Shown piece after piece: positions 23,498 through 35,400 of a stretch of 64,000 nt of DNA. The stretch comes from Avena insularis (lineage: Eukaryota; Streptophyta; Magnoliopsida; Poales; Poaceae). The first letter of the stretch is position 1. The number at the start of each line of letters is the position of its first letter. Position numbers and translations under genes: made by a program. The notes under the pieces were generated by a model, which was not told the origin of the DNA, did no database searches, and was given only the letters and a program-made list of their open reading frames with translations. The stretch lies in contig CM042688.1 in the NCBI GenBank assembly GCA_023614405.1, positions 69,426,253-69,490,252 on the forward strand. Direction: 5' to 3'.

Positions 23498-24890
23498 TGA
23501 TATGTCCAAAACGTATATACTTTCCCGAACACTTTTGCTATTGTTTTTCCTCTAAACTTGTGTGATTTGGATACAACTAACACGGACTGACGTTGTTTTC
23601 AGCAGAATTACCTTGGTGTCTAGTTTTTGTGCAGAAAATTAACTATCAGGAAAAATCTCGGAAAATATACCAAAAATCCTATTTCACCAGAAGACTCATG
23701 GAGCCAGAAGACGAGACGGAGGAGGGCCACGAGGGGCCCACACCACCTGGCCGCGCGGGCCAGGCCTGGCCACACCAAGGGGTGGTGTGGCCATCTCGGT
23801 GACCCCCTCAGCCTCCCTCTTCGCCTATAAGTTGCCTCTTGACCTAAATACCAAGGGGGTTTGACGTTTTTCTAGAAAGAGTTCTGCTACGCCGCCACCA
23901 CCAAATTTCGCGATTCAGAACCAGAACCTCCATTCTGGCACCCTGTCGGGACGGGGAATTGGAGGAGATCATCACCATCATCATCACCATCGCTTCTCCA
24001 TAGACCATCCATGATTCCCCCATCTATGAGTGAGTAATCCCCCGCTGTAGGCTATGGGGATGGTAGGGATTGGATGAGATCTTTCATGTAATGGCATCAG
24101 ATTGTTAAGCATGGTGCCTAGTATCTATTATTAGTGCTTTTTGATTTTGTTGCAACTTGTTATGCTTAATGCTTGTCACTAGGGCCCGGGTGCCATGATT
24201 TCAGATCTGAACATGTTATTGATTCATTATGATAGTATTGTTTATGGTCTTACCTGCAAGTTGTATACACATATTGTTGTCCGGAACCAAAGGCCCCGAA
24301 GTGACAGCAATCGGGATAACCGGAGGGGATGGCTTTGATGTGAGGATCACATGTGTTCATGGAGTGTTAATGCTTTGCTCCGGTGCTCTATTAAAAGGAG
24401 CACCTTAATTGCCAGTAGTTCCCTTGAGGCCCCGCTGCAAACGGGCTAGTAGGACAAAAGATGTTGTGTAAGTTCTCATTGCGAGCACGTATGACTATAT
24501 ATGGAACACATGCCTATGATTATTTAGTACTTGGATGCTTTATCTTATTTATCTGGAAATGCCCTATGTATTGATTGCTATATGAATTGTCTTGTCCATG
24601 CAATGCCCGTCCATCCATCCCTATGCCTACCACGCTTTAATCCTACTGTTTACTGCGATTGTGACTACTGTCTTTACTTTTACTACTACTATTACTTTAC
24701 TATTGCTACTACAAAACTGTTGCTACTGATAAACTGTTGTGAGCAAGATTGTTTCCAGGTGCAGATGAATTAACAACTCAGTTGTTAAGGCTTATAAATA
24801 TTCTTTGGCTCCCCTTGTGTCGAATCAATAAATTGGGTTTCACTTCGCTCGAAAATACTGCGATACACCCCCTATACTTGTGGGTCATCA
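23498..24890 (+). repeat. 3' LTR of E2
   Basis: Starts TGATATGTCC, ends GGGTCATCA, 1393 bp; full-length partner of 4539-5933. Confidence 0.92.
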
Positions 24891-24895
24891 CTGAC

Positions 24896-25165
24896 CTCCC
24901 CGAGTCGAAGCTTTCTCCTCTCGAGGGATATCCTCCTAAGATTTCTCAAGATGAAGGAGAATTGATACCACTGCCAAAGACCTTTACCCGAAAGCGTAAA
25001 ACTCCGAGAGTTGCTATTGGCACAAAGGAGGTGCATGTTATGAGAGGTAATCTTTCCTCACAAGATCTTTGGATTATATGTCTTAATTCTTTCCGAGGTG
25101 TAATGTTCTCTGTTCTATTACTTCCTCAGAGCTAGACAGCTCACCAAGGGCAAGGGGAAAGGAGG
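24896..25165 (+). pseudogene. E1 antisense gene, exon 2, second intron and start of exon 3
   Basis: Resumes exon 2 directly after the E2 target duplication: nine bases at 4530-4538 plus 24896-25046 read as one open frame (LADLPESKL..., SQDEGELIPLPKTFTRKRK). A GT-AG intron is visible at 25047-25129, 83 bp, donor AGGTAATC, acceptor CTTCCTCAG. Exon 3 starts at 25130 with a basic stretch (RQLTKGKGKGG) and is cut by the solo LTR at 25171; the frame rejoins at 26704 when one TCCGT copy is removed. That the frames rejoin across both insertions shows the gene was intact there when they landed. Confidence 0.65.
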
Positions 25166-25170
25166 TCCGT
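25166..25170. repeat. Target-site duplication of the solo LTR (left copy)
   Basis: TCCGT at 25166-25170 is repeated exactly at 26699-26703. Confidence 0.9.
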
Positions 25171-26698
25171 TGATACGTTGCTAACGTATCCATAATTTTT
25201 GATGTTACATGCTTGGTTTTATCTACTTTCTTATGTTTTGTTCCAACTTTGGAGTACTTTTTATACACTTTATTGGACTAACCTATTAACAAGAGCCACT
25301 GTGCCAGCTGCCTGGTTTCTGCTGTTTTTGGTTCCAGGAAAGTCAGAAAATGAATATTCTCGAAATTGCATGGGACAAAAGCCAAAGTCAGTTTTTCACC
25401 GAGGGACACAATCTGAGGCGGAGAGGAGGGGGCCTGCCACCACCTGGCCATGCGGAACAGCCTGGCCCACGCCAGGGGTGGTCTGGCTGCCTCCGGCACC
25501 CCCTCGGCCTCTCCTTTCGCCTATAAGATGCCTCCGATACAGAAACCCTAAGTACCCGATCAAAATTCCACGAAAGAGTCTTTAGCCGTCGTAATCTCCA
25601 TCCCTAGATTGGGAGGGATCTGAAGCTCTTCTCGGCACCCTGCCGGAGAGGGGAATTCACCCTGGAGGCCTTCTTCATCATCATGCAAGCCTCCGGTGTG
25701 ATGCGTGAGTAGTTCATCCTGGGACTACGGGTCCATGTAGTAGCTAGATGGCTGGTTCTCCTCCTTTGTGCTATCATGTTTAGATCTTGTGAGCTCTGTT
25801 CATGATCAAGATCATTTATTTGTAATTCCAACATGTTTTGTTTGCAGGGATCCGATGGATGTTGAGATGCTATTTCAGATTGATTATTGATTCTATCATG
25901 TCTTTGTTATTTGTGATCTTGCATGCTTTCCGTTGATAGTAGCTATCTTGGCCAAGTAGATGCTAGCAACTCCAAGAGTTAGTATTTATGCTCGATAGTG
26001 GGTTCATGCCTCTAGTAATCTGGGGAAGTGACAGAAATCTCTAAGGTACTAGATGTGCTGTTGCTACTAGGGAGAAAACAACAATCCTTTGTTCATAGAA
26101 CAATCGTATTGTTTACCTTACACGCAATGCGTAATGCAATTATCTGTTGCTTGCAACTTAATACTGGAGGGGGTTCAAATGATAACCTGAAGGTGGATTA
26201 TTAGTCATAGATGCAGTTGGATTACGGTCTATGTATAATGTTGTAATGCCCAATCAAGTCTCAAAGGAGTCAAGATGAGTAGTATATGCATGATTGCTTT
26301 CTCGATGTTCGTCAATTTCCCCACTGTAATTTGTTCACCCAACATGTCATCTATCTTAAGCTGTAATTTGTTTACTGCTTTCTGTTTACTTTCTGCAAAC
26401 TACTACTTTCTTCCACACAATACGTTTAATCCTTTGTTTTCAGCAAAACCGGTGAGATTGACAACCTCACTGTAAGTTGGGGACAGAGTTCTGTGGTTGT
26501 GTTGTGCAGGTCCCCACGTTCTTCTTGGCGCCGATGAGTGCGCCCTGCCAAAGTCCAGCTAGCAACACCTTTGGGGTGTTTCCTTGCTCCTACTGGATTG
26601 ATAACCTTGGTTTCATAACTGAGGGAAAACTTGCTGATGTGCTCATCATACCTTCCTCTTGGGGTTCCCCAACGAGCTCGATATCTTTTGGGCCATCA
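25171..26698 (+). repeat. Solo LTR of a Sabrina-like Gypsy element
   Basis: 1528 bp, starts TGATACGTTGC, ends GGCCATCA, with an exact TCCGT duplication and no internal region. It is clearly the same family as the minus-strand LTR of E5 (40825-47398 with E6 removed): shared starts, shared GGGATCCGATGG-type middle and shared CTTCCTCTTGGGGTTCCCC end. Resemblance to the Triticeae Sabrina LTR is from memory. Formed by recombination between the two LTRs of a former full element. Confidence 0.9.
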
Positions 26699-26703
26699 TC
26701 CGT

Positions 26704-28617
26704 TGAAGCCCCTATGCTTGTCAAAGCTGAATTTGACTTCTCCTGCCGTAGCACCTCCGACTCCTGCTCCTCAGCCTTCTGCGGCACTAGAGATTACTCC
26801 ATCTCTGACTGTTGTAGAAGATCTGGCTCATCAAGCAGAGCAGTGATCCTCGGATCACAAACTGACATCACCATGGGTGACTCGGGTTTTGATAAGGGTG
26901 AACCCTCTTCGGGTAATGATCCCTCGGCAGAGGTCTTCGCTGAAAACCTCCTCAACAATTCGGGTCTTACCAAGCTTGGCATTACTCAGAAATCAGTGGA
27001 GGAGATCCAACGGCTAGCCCAGCAATGCTTGGAGAGCCGGAATATAACCGTCGAGGAAGAGGCACAAGAAGCGGAGGACATCAAGTACTCCGAACTTCTC
27101 GAGCAGATTTGTCTTTGCAACGAGGGGCCGAGAACTGGTGTGCTTCCGCCACCTCCAGTAACCCCGCTGACCCTTGCCGAGAAGGTTAGCACCGAGGTGT
27201 CCAGGAGCTTAAGCAAGCTCACCCATGAACATCATGTAAGTCGAATTCCAACTTATCTTTTTTAATTTATTCCATATCATACCCTCTAGCCCCCAAGCAT
27301 GAAGTTGGATAAATAATCCGGATTTATGCTTCCTTAGGATGCCAAAGAATGAACTAGTGTAGCCCCCAAGGCTCGTGCTGATATTAGTACAAATGTTAGC
27401 TTGAGTCTTTAGTAGACTTCTGACTCTGGGTTTTCTGACTTACAGAAAGTTAATTCATATAACCAGGAATTATTGAAGAATATTTGCAACAAGCGGAGAG
27501 AAATCAGAGCTCTCTGACTTGAAAATGCTCAACTTAAAGTGTCCAGGGATGAGGCTGAAGGTAAACATTCCAGTACTCAAACCTCGCCTTTTATTTCATA
27601 GTCGAATTTTTATTCAATTGTTGTTCTTTTTTACTATAGCACTGGTAAAGCAATCCTAGGCTATGATTGAAGAGGCCGAAAACCTGAAGACCCTGGAGGT
27701 GGAGAACACCGACTTACGTCGGGAGCTAGAAAAGCTAAAGGCGGATCATGAACGGAGCATTGCTCAAGTTCTTGAATCCTCTTCCATGGCCACCAAAGAA
27801 CGTGATCGAAGGATCGCAGCCCAGGATCAAAGGATATCGGATATCAATAATGAACTGTTTAGAGAGAAGGACATTACTGAGGCACTCCGGGCTGAACTCT
27901 AGAGTCTTCGTGAAGAGAAGACCAAAGTTGACGATGTCATCTTCGGCATGTTTCCCCCTTTCTGAATTTCTGTCTTTTCCGACTTATGGAATTCGGATAT
28001 ATTTGCTAACCTTTTGCACTACATGCGCAGGTCCTCTGAATTTACTGGATTTAGCCTCCGCCAAGTCTCGCACTAGCCGGCTTACCCAAGTCGGCAATTT
28101 ACTTCATGATTTCCGCTAATCCCTTGAGGATATTGGTGCAGTTCTCAAGGTTCCGGACATGCATAGAGTGTCCAGCTTTGAAGTGCGAGATAAGGCCAAG
28201 GAGATGCCCCAGCTCATCCAGGACTGGAACATGTCCTACACATGGACCGCAACGCAGAACGCTCTCACCATGGTTATGAGCCACCATGGAAGCATGGAGA
28301 TCTAGCAAGTGACGAGAGGGTATTCTACTGTGGATGAAGACGGTCAGGCGAAGGACATCAAAGCAATCATGGACTCCTGTGCTAGATATGGGTTCCACGT
28401 AGCTGATTTTACCAGCTACGACACTCCCTTCACTCACGTAGAGACGCCGCCTCCGCCCGCTGAAGAAACTGGTGAAGCTTCCAACGACAAACAAACCATC
28501 TCGGATTTGAACGTCTCGGAAAGATATCGAGGCGAGGCTGATGTCTCCAGTGAGCTGGCAACTCCTTCTTCTCCCCCTGCATCATACAACATCAGAACAA
28601 ACAATGCATTATTCTAA
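26704..28617 (+). pseudogene. E1 antisense gene, exons 3-6 with introns, coiled-coil region and C-terminus
   Basis: Exon 3 (to 27235) has a proline-rich part (SPAVAPPTPAPQPSAAL) and, after a frameshift near 26845, an acidic helical part ending SLSKLTHEHH. Visible GT-AG introns: 27236-27445 (GTAAG/TTACAG), 27561-27639 (GTAAAC/CTATAG) and 27950-28030 (GTTTCC/GCGCAG). Exon 3 ends at a codon boundary and exon 4 joins exon 5 in phase. Exons 4-5 encode a long coiled coil (TLEVENTDLRRELEKLKADH; ERDRRIAAQDQRISDINN) with TGA, TAG and TAG stops at 27515, 27658 and 27900 where CGA or CAG fit. Exon 6 encodes a C-terminal region (IQDWNMSYTWTATQNALTM, PPPPAEETGEAS) ending at 28617. Function unknown. Confidence 0.65.
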
Positions 28618-29168
28618 AAACAATTCGGGTTGTAAATAAGTAGTATGATACTTTTGCTGGTGCTAAGTTTTATTTTATGTATTTAGCACTTTTGGTTTTA
28701 TAATTTTCGTGCCTGAAATGTTTACATAAGCACTTATGTTTTTTGTCTGTACTTATCGTTTATCTGGCTTTCCGCCTCGTCCCTTTCATGAGCCGGCAAA
28801 CCTTTAGCAAGGAATCTTTGCCAAGCAATGGAGCTCAATTGCTAAACCAGTTCAAACTCGGAAACAAAGCCGGCTTCTAGTACCAACAATTCACTACTCG
28901 GAAAATGCCCGCATTCGGCAATCAGATAAATAACCAAAGTATAGACTAGAAATTTTAGAGTTATACCAGAAGGTAGCAATTTTAGAATCAGAAATCTAAA
29001 CCAGAACAAACATGAGCATAAAGTACTTTCAAGTATTCTAGGATTTTCAACTGTGACATGATCATTCGGAAATAAGATGGTAAAAACTTCTCAGATTTTT
29101 TTTTGAGGCAACCAATACTTTATTTCTCATTGAACATGTACACATATATGATTACAAAGAAAGATAAA
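28618..29168. other. E1 region between the convergent antisense gene and pol
   Basis: AT-rich, no coding potential. It lies between the 3' ends of two convergent units, so it should hold the antisense polyadenylation region; I cannot point to a certain signal. Confidence 0.5.
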
Positions 29169-30935
29169 CTAAGAATAAAAGGGACGTAGCTGAGCAATAT
29201 TCCATGGTCTGTCTAATTTTTCCGGGTCTGTATTACCTCTAGCTCTCTTTCTTTTCTTAGTAGCATGTCTTTCTTTGACTGGACGCATATCAGTTAGATA
29301 GTCAGAACGATTGTGCATTACTCGGCTAACTAAAAACGGCCCTTCCCATATTGGAGAAAGTTTGTACTTTCTTTTATGCACAAGCCGGAGAACCAAATCG
29401 CCCTTATTGAAAGACCAGTTTCTGACTCTCTGGCTATGATACTTGTGTAACTTCTGCTGATAGGTTGTTGATCTCATCTCAGCAATAACGCGAACTTCTT
29501 CGACTAAGTCGAGATCATTTTGTCGACAAATTTCGGCATCCTCTTCAATATACGTGGCAACTCTAGGAGAAGTGTGAATCAAATCACTAGGAAGAACTGC
29601 TTCTACGCCATAGACCAAGAAGAAAGGTGTGTATCCAATTGACCTGTTCGGAGCTGTTCGTAAGATCCATATTACATAAGGTAATTCGTTCTCCCAAGCC
29701 CCCGCAACACGTCGTAGTGGTGCTTTAAGTCTTGGTTTTAGGCCTTATAGGATTAAACCATTTGCTCTTTCGACTTGTCCATTAGCTTGCGGATGTGCGA
29801 CTGACGCAATGTCAAGCCGGATATTTTATTCATTGCAGAATTCGGCAAGCTCTCCCATAGAAAAGGTACTCCCGTTGTCTGTGATAATGCTATGCGGATA
29901 ACCGTACCGGATTATGACATCCTCGACAAATCTTCTGGTTGTTTCTCCATCACAACTAGTGACGGGTTTAGCCTAAATCCATTTCATGAATTTATCCACC
30001 ATCACTAAGAGATGAGTAAATCCATTTGGAGCCTGTTTAAATGGTCCTACCATGTCAAGCCCCCAGACCGCGAAAGGCCATGTTATAGGTGTTGTTCGCA
30101 GCTGATCAGCCGGAACGTGAGCTTGTTTGGTGTACTTTTGGTAGCCTTTGCACGTCTTGACCAGCCATTCAGCATCTGCCTTGGCTGTAAGCCAGAAAAA
30201 ACCGTGTCGGAAAGCTTTTGCCACTAGAGATTTGGCTGCAGCATGGTGACCACACTCGCCTTCGTGGATTTCTCGTAAGATTTCCACTCCTTCTTCTGGA
30301 GTTACACAACACTGAAAGACCCCAGACGCGCTCCGCTTATAGATCTCACCACTAATTATAGTGTAGGCTTTTGCTCGTCGGACGATCTGCCGGCTCAGAA
30401 CTTCGTCTTCGGGTAATTTTCCATCTACCAAGTAATCAAGGTAGGGTTGAGTCCAGCTGGGAATTACAGCTAGAATTGCTACTAAAGGTGAGTCGGATTT
30501 GGTCGGATATTCCTCGTCTACTCCTTTTATAGAGGGCACGTTGAGGTTCTCTAAAAAAGCACCATCCGGAACCTTTTTCTGTGCAGAGCCTATATGAGAT
30601 AGTGCATCTGCTTCCTCATTTTCTGTTCGAGGGATGTGTTGAACTTCAAACCCTTCAAACGATTTAGATAGTTCATCCACGATAGCTCTACATGCTGCCA
30701 TGTGTTTATTCGCATTACAGATATCCGACACTTGTTGGGAAACAAGATCCGAATCTCCATAACACATCAAACTTCGGATGCCGATATCCTTAGCAATCCG
30801 GATTCCATGCAGTAGTGCTTCATACTCGGCAATGTTATTCGTCGCCGTGAAGTGGATCTGCAACACATAGAAAAGTTTATCTCCTTGGGGTGATTTGAGC
30901 ACCACGCTAGCCCCCGAGCGATTTAGACCCGTCAA
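29169..30935 (-). pseudogene. E1 second RNase H and integrase
   Basis: Read right to left. The frame from 30935 to 29970 begins inside a second RNase H domain (IHFTATNNIAEYEALLHGIR, CYGDSDLVSQQV, then ENEEADALSHIG), the extra RNase H typical of Tat elements. A linker follows, then the integrase zinc domain (GECGHHAAAKSLVAKAF; the first Cys of the CxxC pair is kept but the second reads Tyr in CKGYQK) and the start of the core with Asp in VMVDKFMKWI. TAG at 29970-29972 follows, then a TAA near 29826 and another stop near 29745. The second Asp (IITDNGS) and Glu (GQVERANG) lie in this stretch. The last part, 29618-29169, runs YGVEAVLPSDLI to the typical end RPWNIAQLRPFYS. Confidence 0.88.
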
Positions 30936-32495
30936 AATGTAAGGTCCAATACTCCGACTCTGGCAGGGTCATATTCTCCGTTGTCTCTGTCCAATCAGCG
31001 ACAAAGTCAACGAGAATTTGGGATTTGATTGTTGTACGAGGTTTGTACTCAATGTCGAAAGCTGAAAGCTCTATGCCCCATTTTGTGACGCGTCCTGTTG
31101 CATCACTATTATTGATTATATCTCTCATGGGAGCTGTGCTCACCACGGTAATTGGATATTCCTGAAAATAATGCTGTAACTTACGAGATGCAAAAAACAC
31201 ACCATAATCCAACTTTTGATAGTGCGAATACCGCTGCTTTGATTCAGTTAAGACCTCACTAAGATAATAAGTCGGACGCTGCACCAGGTGTTCCTGATTT
31301 TCCTCTAGTCTCTCCACCACCATGATGACACTAACAACTCTGTTTGTTGCAGCGAGATAGAGCAACATCAGTTCCCATGGTTCCGGTGCTGCAAGGATAG
31401 GAGCATATGAGAGTACTGCTTTCAGGTCTTGTAGTGCAGCTTCAGCTTCATCGGTCCAAACGAACTTTTTGGTCTTTTTCAGGAGCTTATATAGTGGTGC
31501 GGCTCTTTCTCCGAGCCGGCTTACAAACCGACTGACTGCGGCAATGCAACCAGTTAGTCTTTGAACGTCCTTCAGGCGAGTTGGCCTAGAAATATTGAGT
31601 ATAGCCTTAATCTTGTCTCGGTTCACCTCTATGCCTCTTTGAGACATGATGAAACCTAACAATTTTCCGGTTGGTATTCCAAAGAAGCACTTCTTCAGGT
31701 TAAGCATTATGTTGTATTTTCATAGATTGGCGAACGTTTCCTCAAGGTCGGAAATTAGCGTTTCCTTCTTTTTGGACATCACCGCAATGTCGTCCACATA
31801 TGCATGTACATTGCATCCGATTTGATCGTGGAGGCAACGCTGCATAGTGCGCCGGTACATAGCTCCTGTGTTCTTGAGCCCAAAGGGCATCGTAACAAAA
31901 CAGAAGGTTCCGAAGGGGGTTATGAATGGAGTTTTGATTTTGTTTGATTCCTTCATCTGGATTTGGTGATAACCGAAATATGCGTCGAGAAAACATAGGA
32001 GTTCCAAGCCTGCCGTAGAATAGATAACTTGATCAATTCTAGGCAGAGCGAACGGATCTTTGGGACAAGCCTTGTTCAAGGTAGTATAATCAACACACAT
32101 CCTTAAATCAGTGGTGTCCTTTTTAGGGACCATTACAGGATTGGCCGACCACTCAGTGTGGATGACCTCTTCTACGAATCCGTCTAACTCGAGTCAGGCA
32201 AGTTCCTTAGCTATTGCCTTACGCTTTTCATCGCCGAAACATCATAGGGACTATTTGATGGGTTTAGCGTCCGGGTGTACATTTAGAGAGTGCTCGGCAA
32301 GTTCCCTAGGGACTCCGGTCATGTCAGATGGCTGCCATGCAAAGATATCTTGATTTGCTTGGAGGAACTTGACGAGCGCGCTTTCCTATGCGCTATCTAG
32401 GCCTACACCTATCTGGGTCACCTTGGAGGGGTCATCATCCTTCAACGGTGTCTTCTTCGTCTCTTCTGATTCCTTGAACTCCGGATTCAGCTTTA
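30907..32495 (-). pseudogene. E1 reverse transcriptase and first RNase H
   Basis: The region right of 32133 encodes the protease-RT linker (DMTGVPRELAEHSLNVHPDA) in broken frames. RT proper runs 32133-31720: MCVDYTTLNKACPKDPFALP, TPFGTFCFVTMPFGLKN, and catalytic YVDD at 31789-31800. An in-frame TGA at 31720-31722 follows FANL, where arginine (CGA) is usual. The same frame goes on from 31707 through the thumb (KCFFGIPTGKLLGFIMSQRG) and RNase H (QRPTYYLSEVLTESKQRY) to the start of the second RNase H (LHFDGSKS) at about 30915. There a frameshift leads into the next frame, which overlaps by 29 bp. Confidence 0.9.
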
Positions 32496-35400
32496 TCACC
32501 TCCTTCTTTGTTGCGGGCATCTCGGACGGATCAATGGTCCTCTTGATCTTTGATACTCCCGGGCGTGCAGCACGGCTTCAGCAAAGGCGGCATTTCCGTC
32601 CTTGCACTCTCGCGCCTTCTTTGGGTCTCCCCTTATTGTGATCATGCCTTTGGGACCTGGAATTTTCATCATATTGTAAATGTAACACGGACGAGCCATC
32701 AAAGCCCAATAAGCCGGATGTCCGAATACAGCGTGGTACACGCTCTTGAACGGGACCACTTCGAAGGAAAGTGCCTTCGTCCGATAGTTCTTTGGAGTTC
32801 CAAAGGTAACATCCAAAGTGATCTCTCCCAAGGAATTTGCTTGTTTTCCTGGGACAACTCCGTGAAAGATCACACAACTGTAGTTCAGTTGGGTCTCCGA
32901 GATCCGCATCCAGTGTAGCGTTTCAACATACAGGATGTTAATGTTGTTGCCGCCATCCATGAGAGTCTTGGAGAAACCATAGCCATCAATAAGTGGGTTG
33001 ACGACTAAGGCTTATTTTCCTCGCATGTGCAACTTAGGCGGATGATTAGCACGGTCAAAGGTGATTGCCACTTCCGACCAGTCAAGGAATTGGGGGACAG
33101 CCAAAACGGTTGTGTTGAGCTCATGCAGAACTGCTTTCTTGACCTTAGCTGGTTGAGATCTGAGGAAGGTGACGTAAGTGTATTTCTTTGTTGGGAAGTT
33201 TTTCTTTCCCTCCGACTTGGGATTTGAAGGATCAGCTTCCTCCATGTCGGAATCTTCCTTGGTCTCTTTGTCTTTCTTGGGATTCTTATTTCCCTTCTTC
33301 CGCTTAGCCCTGTAGCCAGCGGTATCGTGTTTCTTGATGTCGTCATTAAAACGACACTCGGCGTTTGTATGGGACGAGCCCCCATTGGCATCTAAGTGAT
33401 GCACACATGGGTTATTGGCAATGTCGGCCCAGGAGTAGGTTTTGCCAGGTTGCTGGTTTCCTCTACCCTGGACTCTTGATGTCCCACAACCATGTCCACG
33501 GCCACCGTCGCATCCTCCTCATCCTCCAAACCCGAAAGTAGCAGTGACCACTGCCGTTTCCGCATTGGGTTTTTCTTCCGAGGTGTTCTTGTGCTTCTGA
33601 GCTTGCTGATTTGGTTGTTTTGCTGACTGTGGCACAGCTAGGGCGTTCAGTAATCCCTTTGCATCGTCGCCCGCATCTGCATACTTGCTCGCTGTTTCTA
33701 TCATCTCTCCCAGATCAGTGACCTTGTCGCACTTCAAGCGATGACGTAGTAAACCAATTGAGAGTCCTGCAATGAAAGCTTCAATCGTAGTTTGGTCATT
33801 TACTCCTTCACAGGAGTTCTTTGTGTCAATCTATCGTCCGAGGTAATCTCGGCAAGTTTCTCTGGCTTTTTGGGTACAACTCTATAGGTCTCCTACCGAA
33901 CAGGGCCTCTGATATGTGCCTCCGAAATTCCGAAAGAACGCGCTTTGCGTGTCATACCGGTTGTGGATGGTGTTCTCCGGAAGTTCATTGAGCCATGATC
34001 GTGCCGTCTTCTGCAACATAAGTGGGATATATTGGGTTGCGGCCAGGCTGTTTCCGCCTTTGGTGATGCAGCAAGCTTGGAAAAAATCCTGGAGCCAAGT
34101 ATCTGGCCGAGCTACACCATCGTAGGGTTGGATGTGCCTTGAGATAGCAAATCCTTCCGGGAATCTAGTTGCTCTTATGCGTGGTCCAAAGCATTTTGGA
34201 CCCACATAGATTTCTTCATTCTCATAGCGTCGCGCCTCTATGTTGGAGTTTATCTGATGTCTCGCGTCACTTGGTGATAGAGATTACCGTCATGATTGAC
34301 GGCTGTGGCTGCGGTGCCTTGGAGCCGGACTTTGGCTTCTGCCACCACCTCCTCCGCCATGACGCCCTCCTTGGCCTCCTTGGGAACTGTTGTGGTGGCT
34401 ACTTGGTGGAGAAGGTGGATTGTTTCCGGCTGATCGTCGGCCTCTGTCCGAAGCATCATTATTCTGGTTCCGGGGAGGGTCTTCGTTTCGACGAGCCCCC
34501 TGCCGGCTTGACTCGGCGTGCTGTCCGTCGTTCCTTCGTCCGTCACTCCCACCGCGGTGGGGCTCAGCCGGACGGCTTGTATGTCTAGGAGGTGGCATTC
34601 TTTGACGGTCCTCCTCCCGATGTTTCTCTTTGTCTTCTTCCCTGCGATCATTTGACTCTTGCCGGGGAGGGTTTCTCGGATACAGTGCAACAATTGCCTC
34701 TTGCTCGGCGGCTGGAGCAATGTTGCGCCAGAAACGTGCAGTTCTGTGGTGCTACTGTTCTGGAACTCGTTGGGGTCTTACGTCGTTCCAGGCCAGATCC
34801 GTGCGACATTGTTCTGATTGAGAGACCAGTTTTCCGCTCCCGGACTTCGCGACCTTCTACTGCTCTAGACCCTTGGTGAGTAGCTTAATGCCCAATCAAA
34901 CCTGTTCCAGGCCTGGATTATTTGCCAGCATATCTCGGGCTACAGCGGTGTTTTGCACTGGTGTTGGATACACCAGATCTCCGTTACTATCAAGCCGAGG
35001 CATCCCCAGATCTCCCTCGAAGAGAACCTTGTGTACTTCTGGAAATTGGTTGTCACGTGTGTGTCATTTCTGGTTCTTCTAATGTTGCAGAGAGATGAGC
35101 TTCTCTGCATTAGCCATGTGCTTCTTCTCTTCCTCGATGTTTTTGGCTTCATCCAGGAGTACTTGGCGACGCGCTTCTAGGGCTTGGGCCCTTTCTTCCA
35201 ATTCTGCAGTAGTAAGCTCTGCCGCAGTAGGGATAGGTGTAGTTAATGCAACATCGATGAGTTTACGGGCACCTACGGTAACCACGTGTCCATCCACCGA
35301 CTCTTCTTTGGGCTCGTATCGGATAAGTGCTCCATCCGAGTCTTCCTCGTATTCTTCAGCAATCACCTCCTCTGCTAGAAGTTCTTTTGCCGGGGTCTTG

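Larger units (their letters stand above)
4539..24890 (+). mobile_element. E2: pol-less Athila-lineage Gypsy element, split by E3
   Basis: LTRs at 4539-5933 and 23498-24890 with an exact CTGAC duplication. Order: 5' LTR, PBS, gag (6023 to about 7900), protease (to about 8650), a non-coding leader, an ATHILA ORF-1-like gene (9510-10622), a long 3' non-coding region split by E3 (11234-21795), a purine tract and the 3' LTR. No reverse transcriptase, RNase H or integrase is present between protease and the next ORF; only about 860 bp separates them. Without E3 it is about 9.8 kb. By eye the two LTRs differ at roughly 5-6% over the first 215 bases. Confidence 0.9.
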
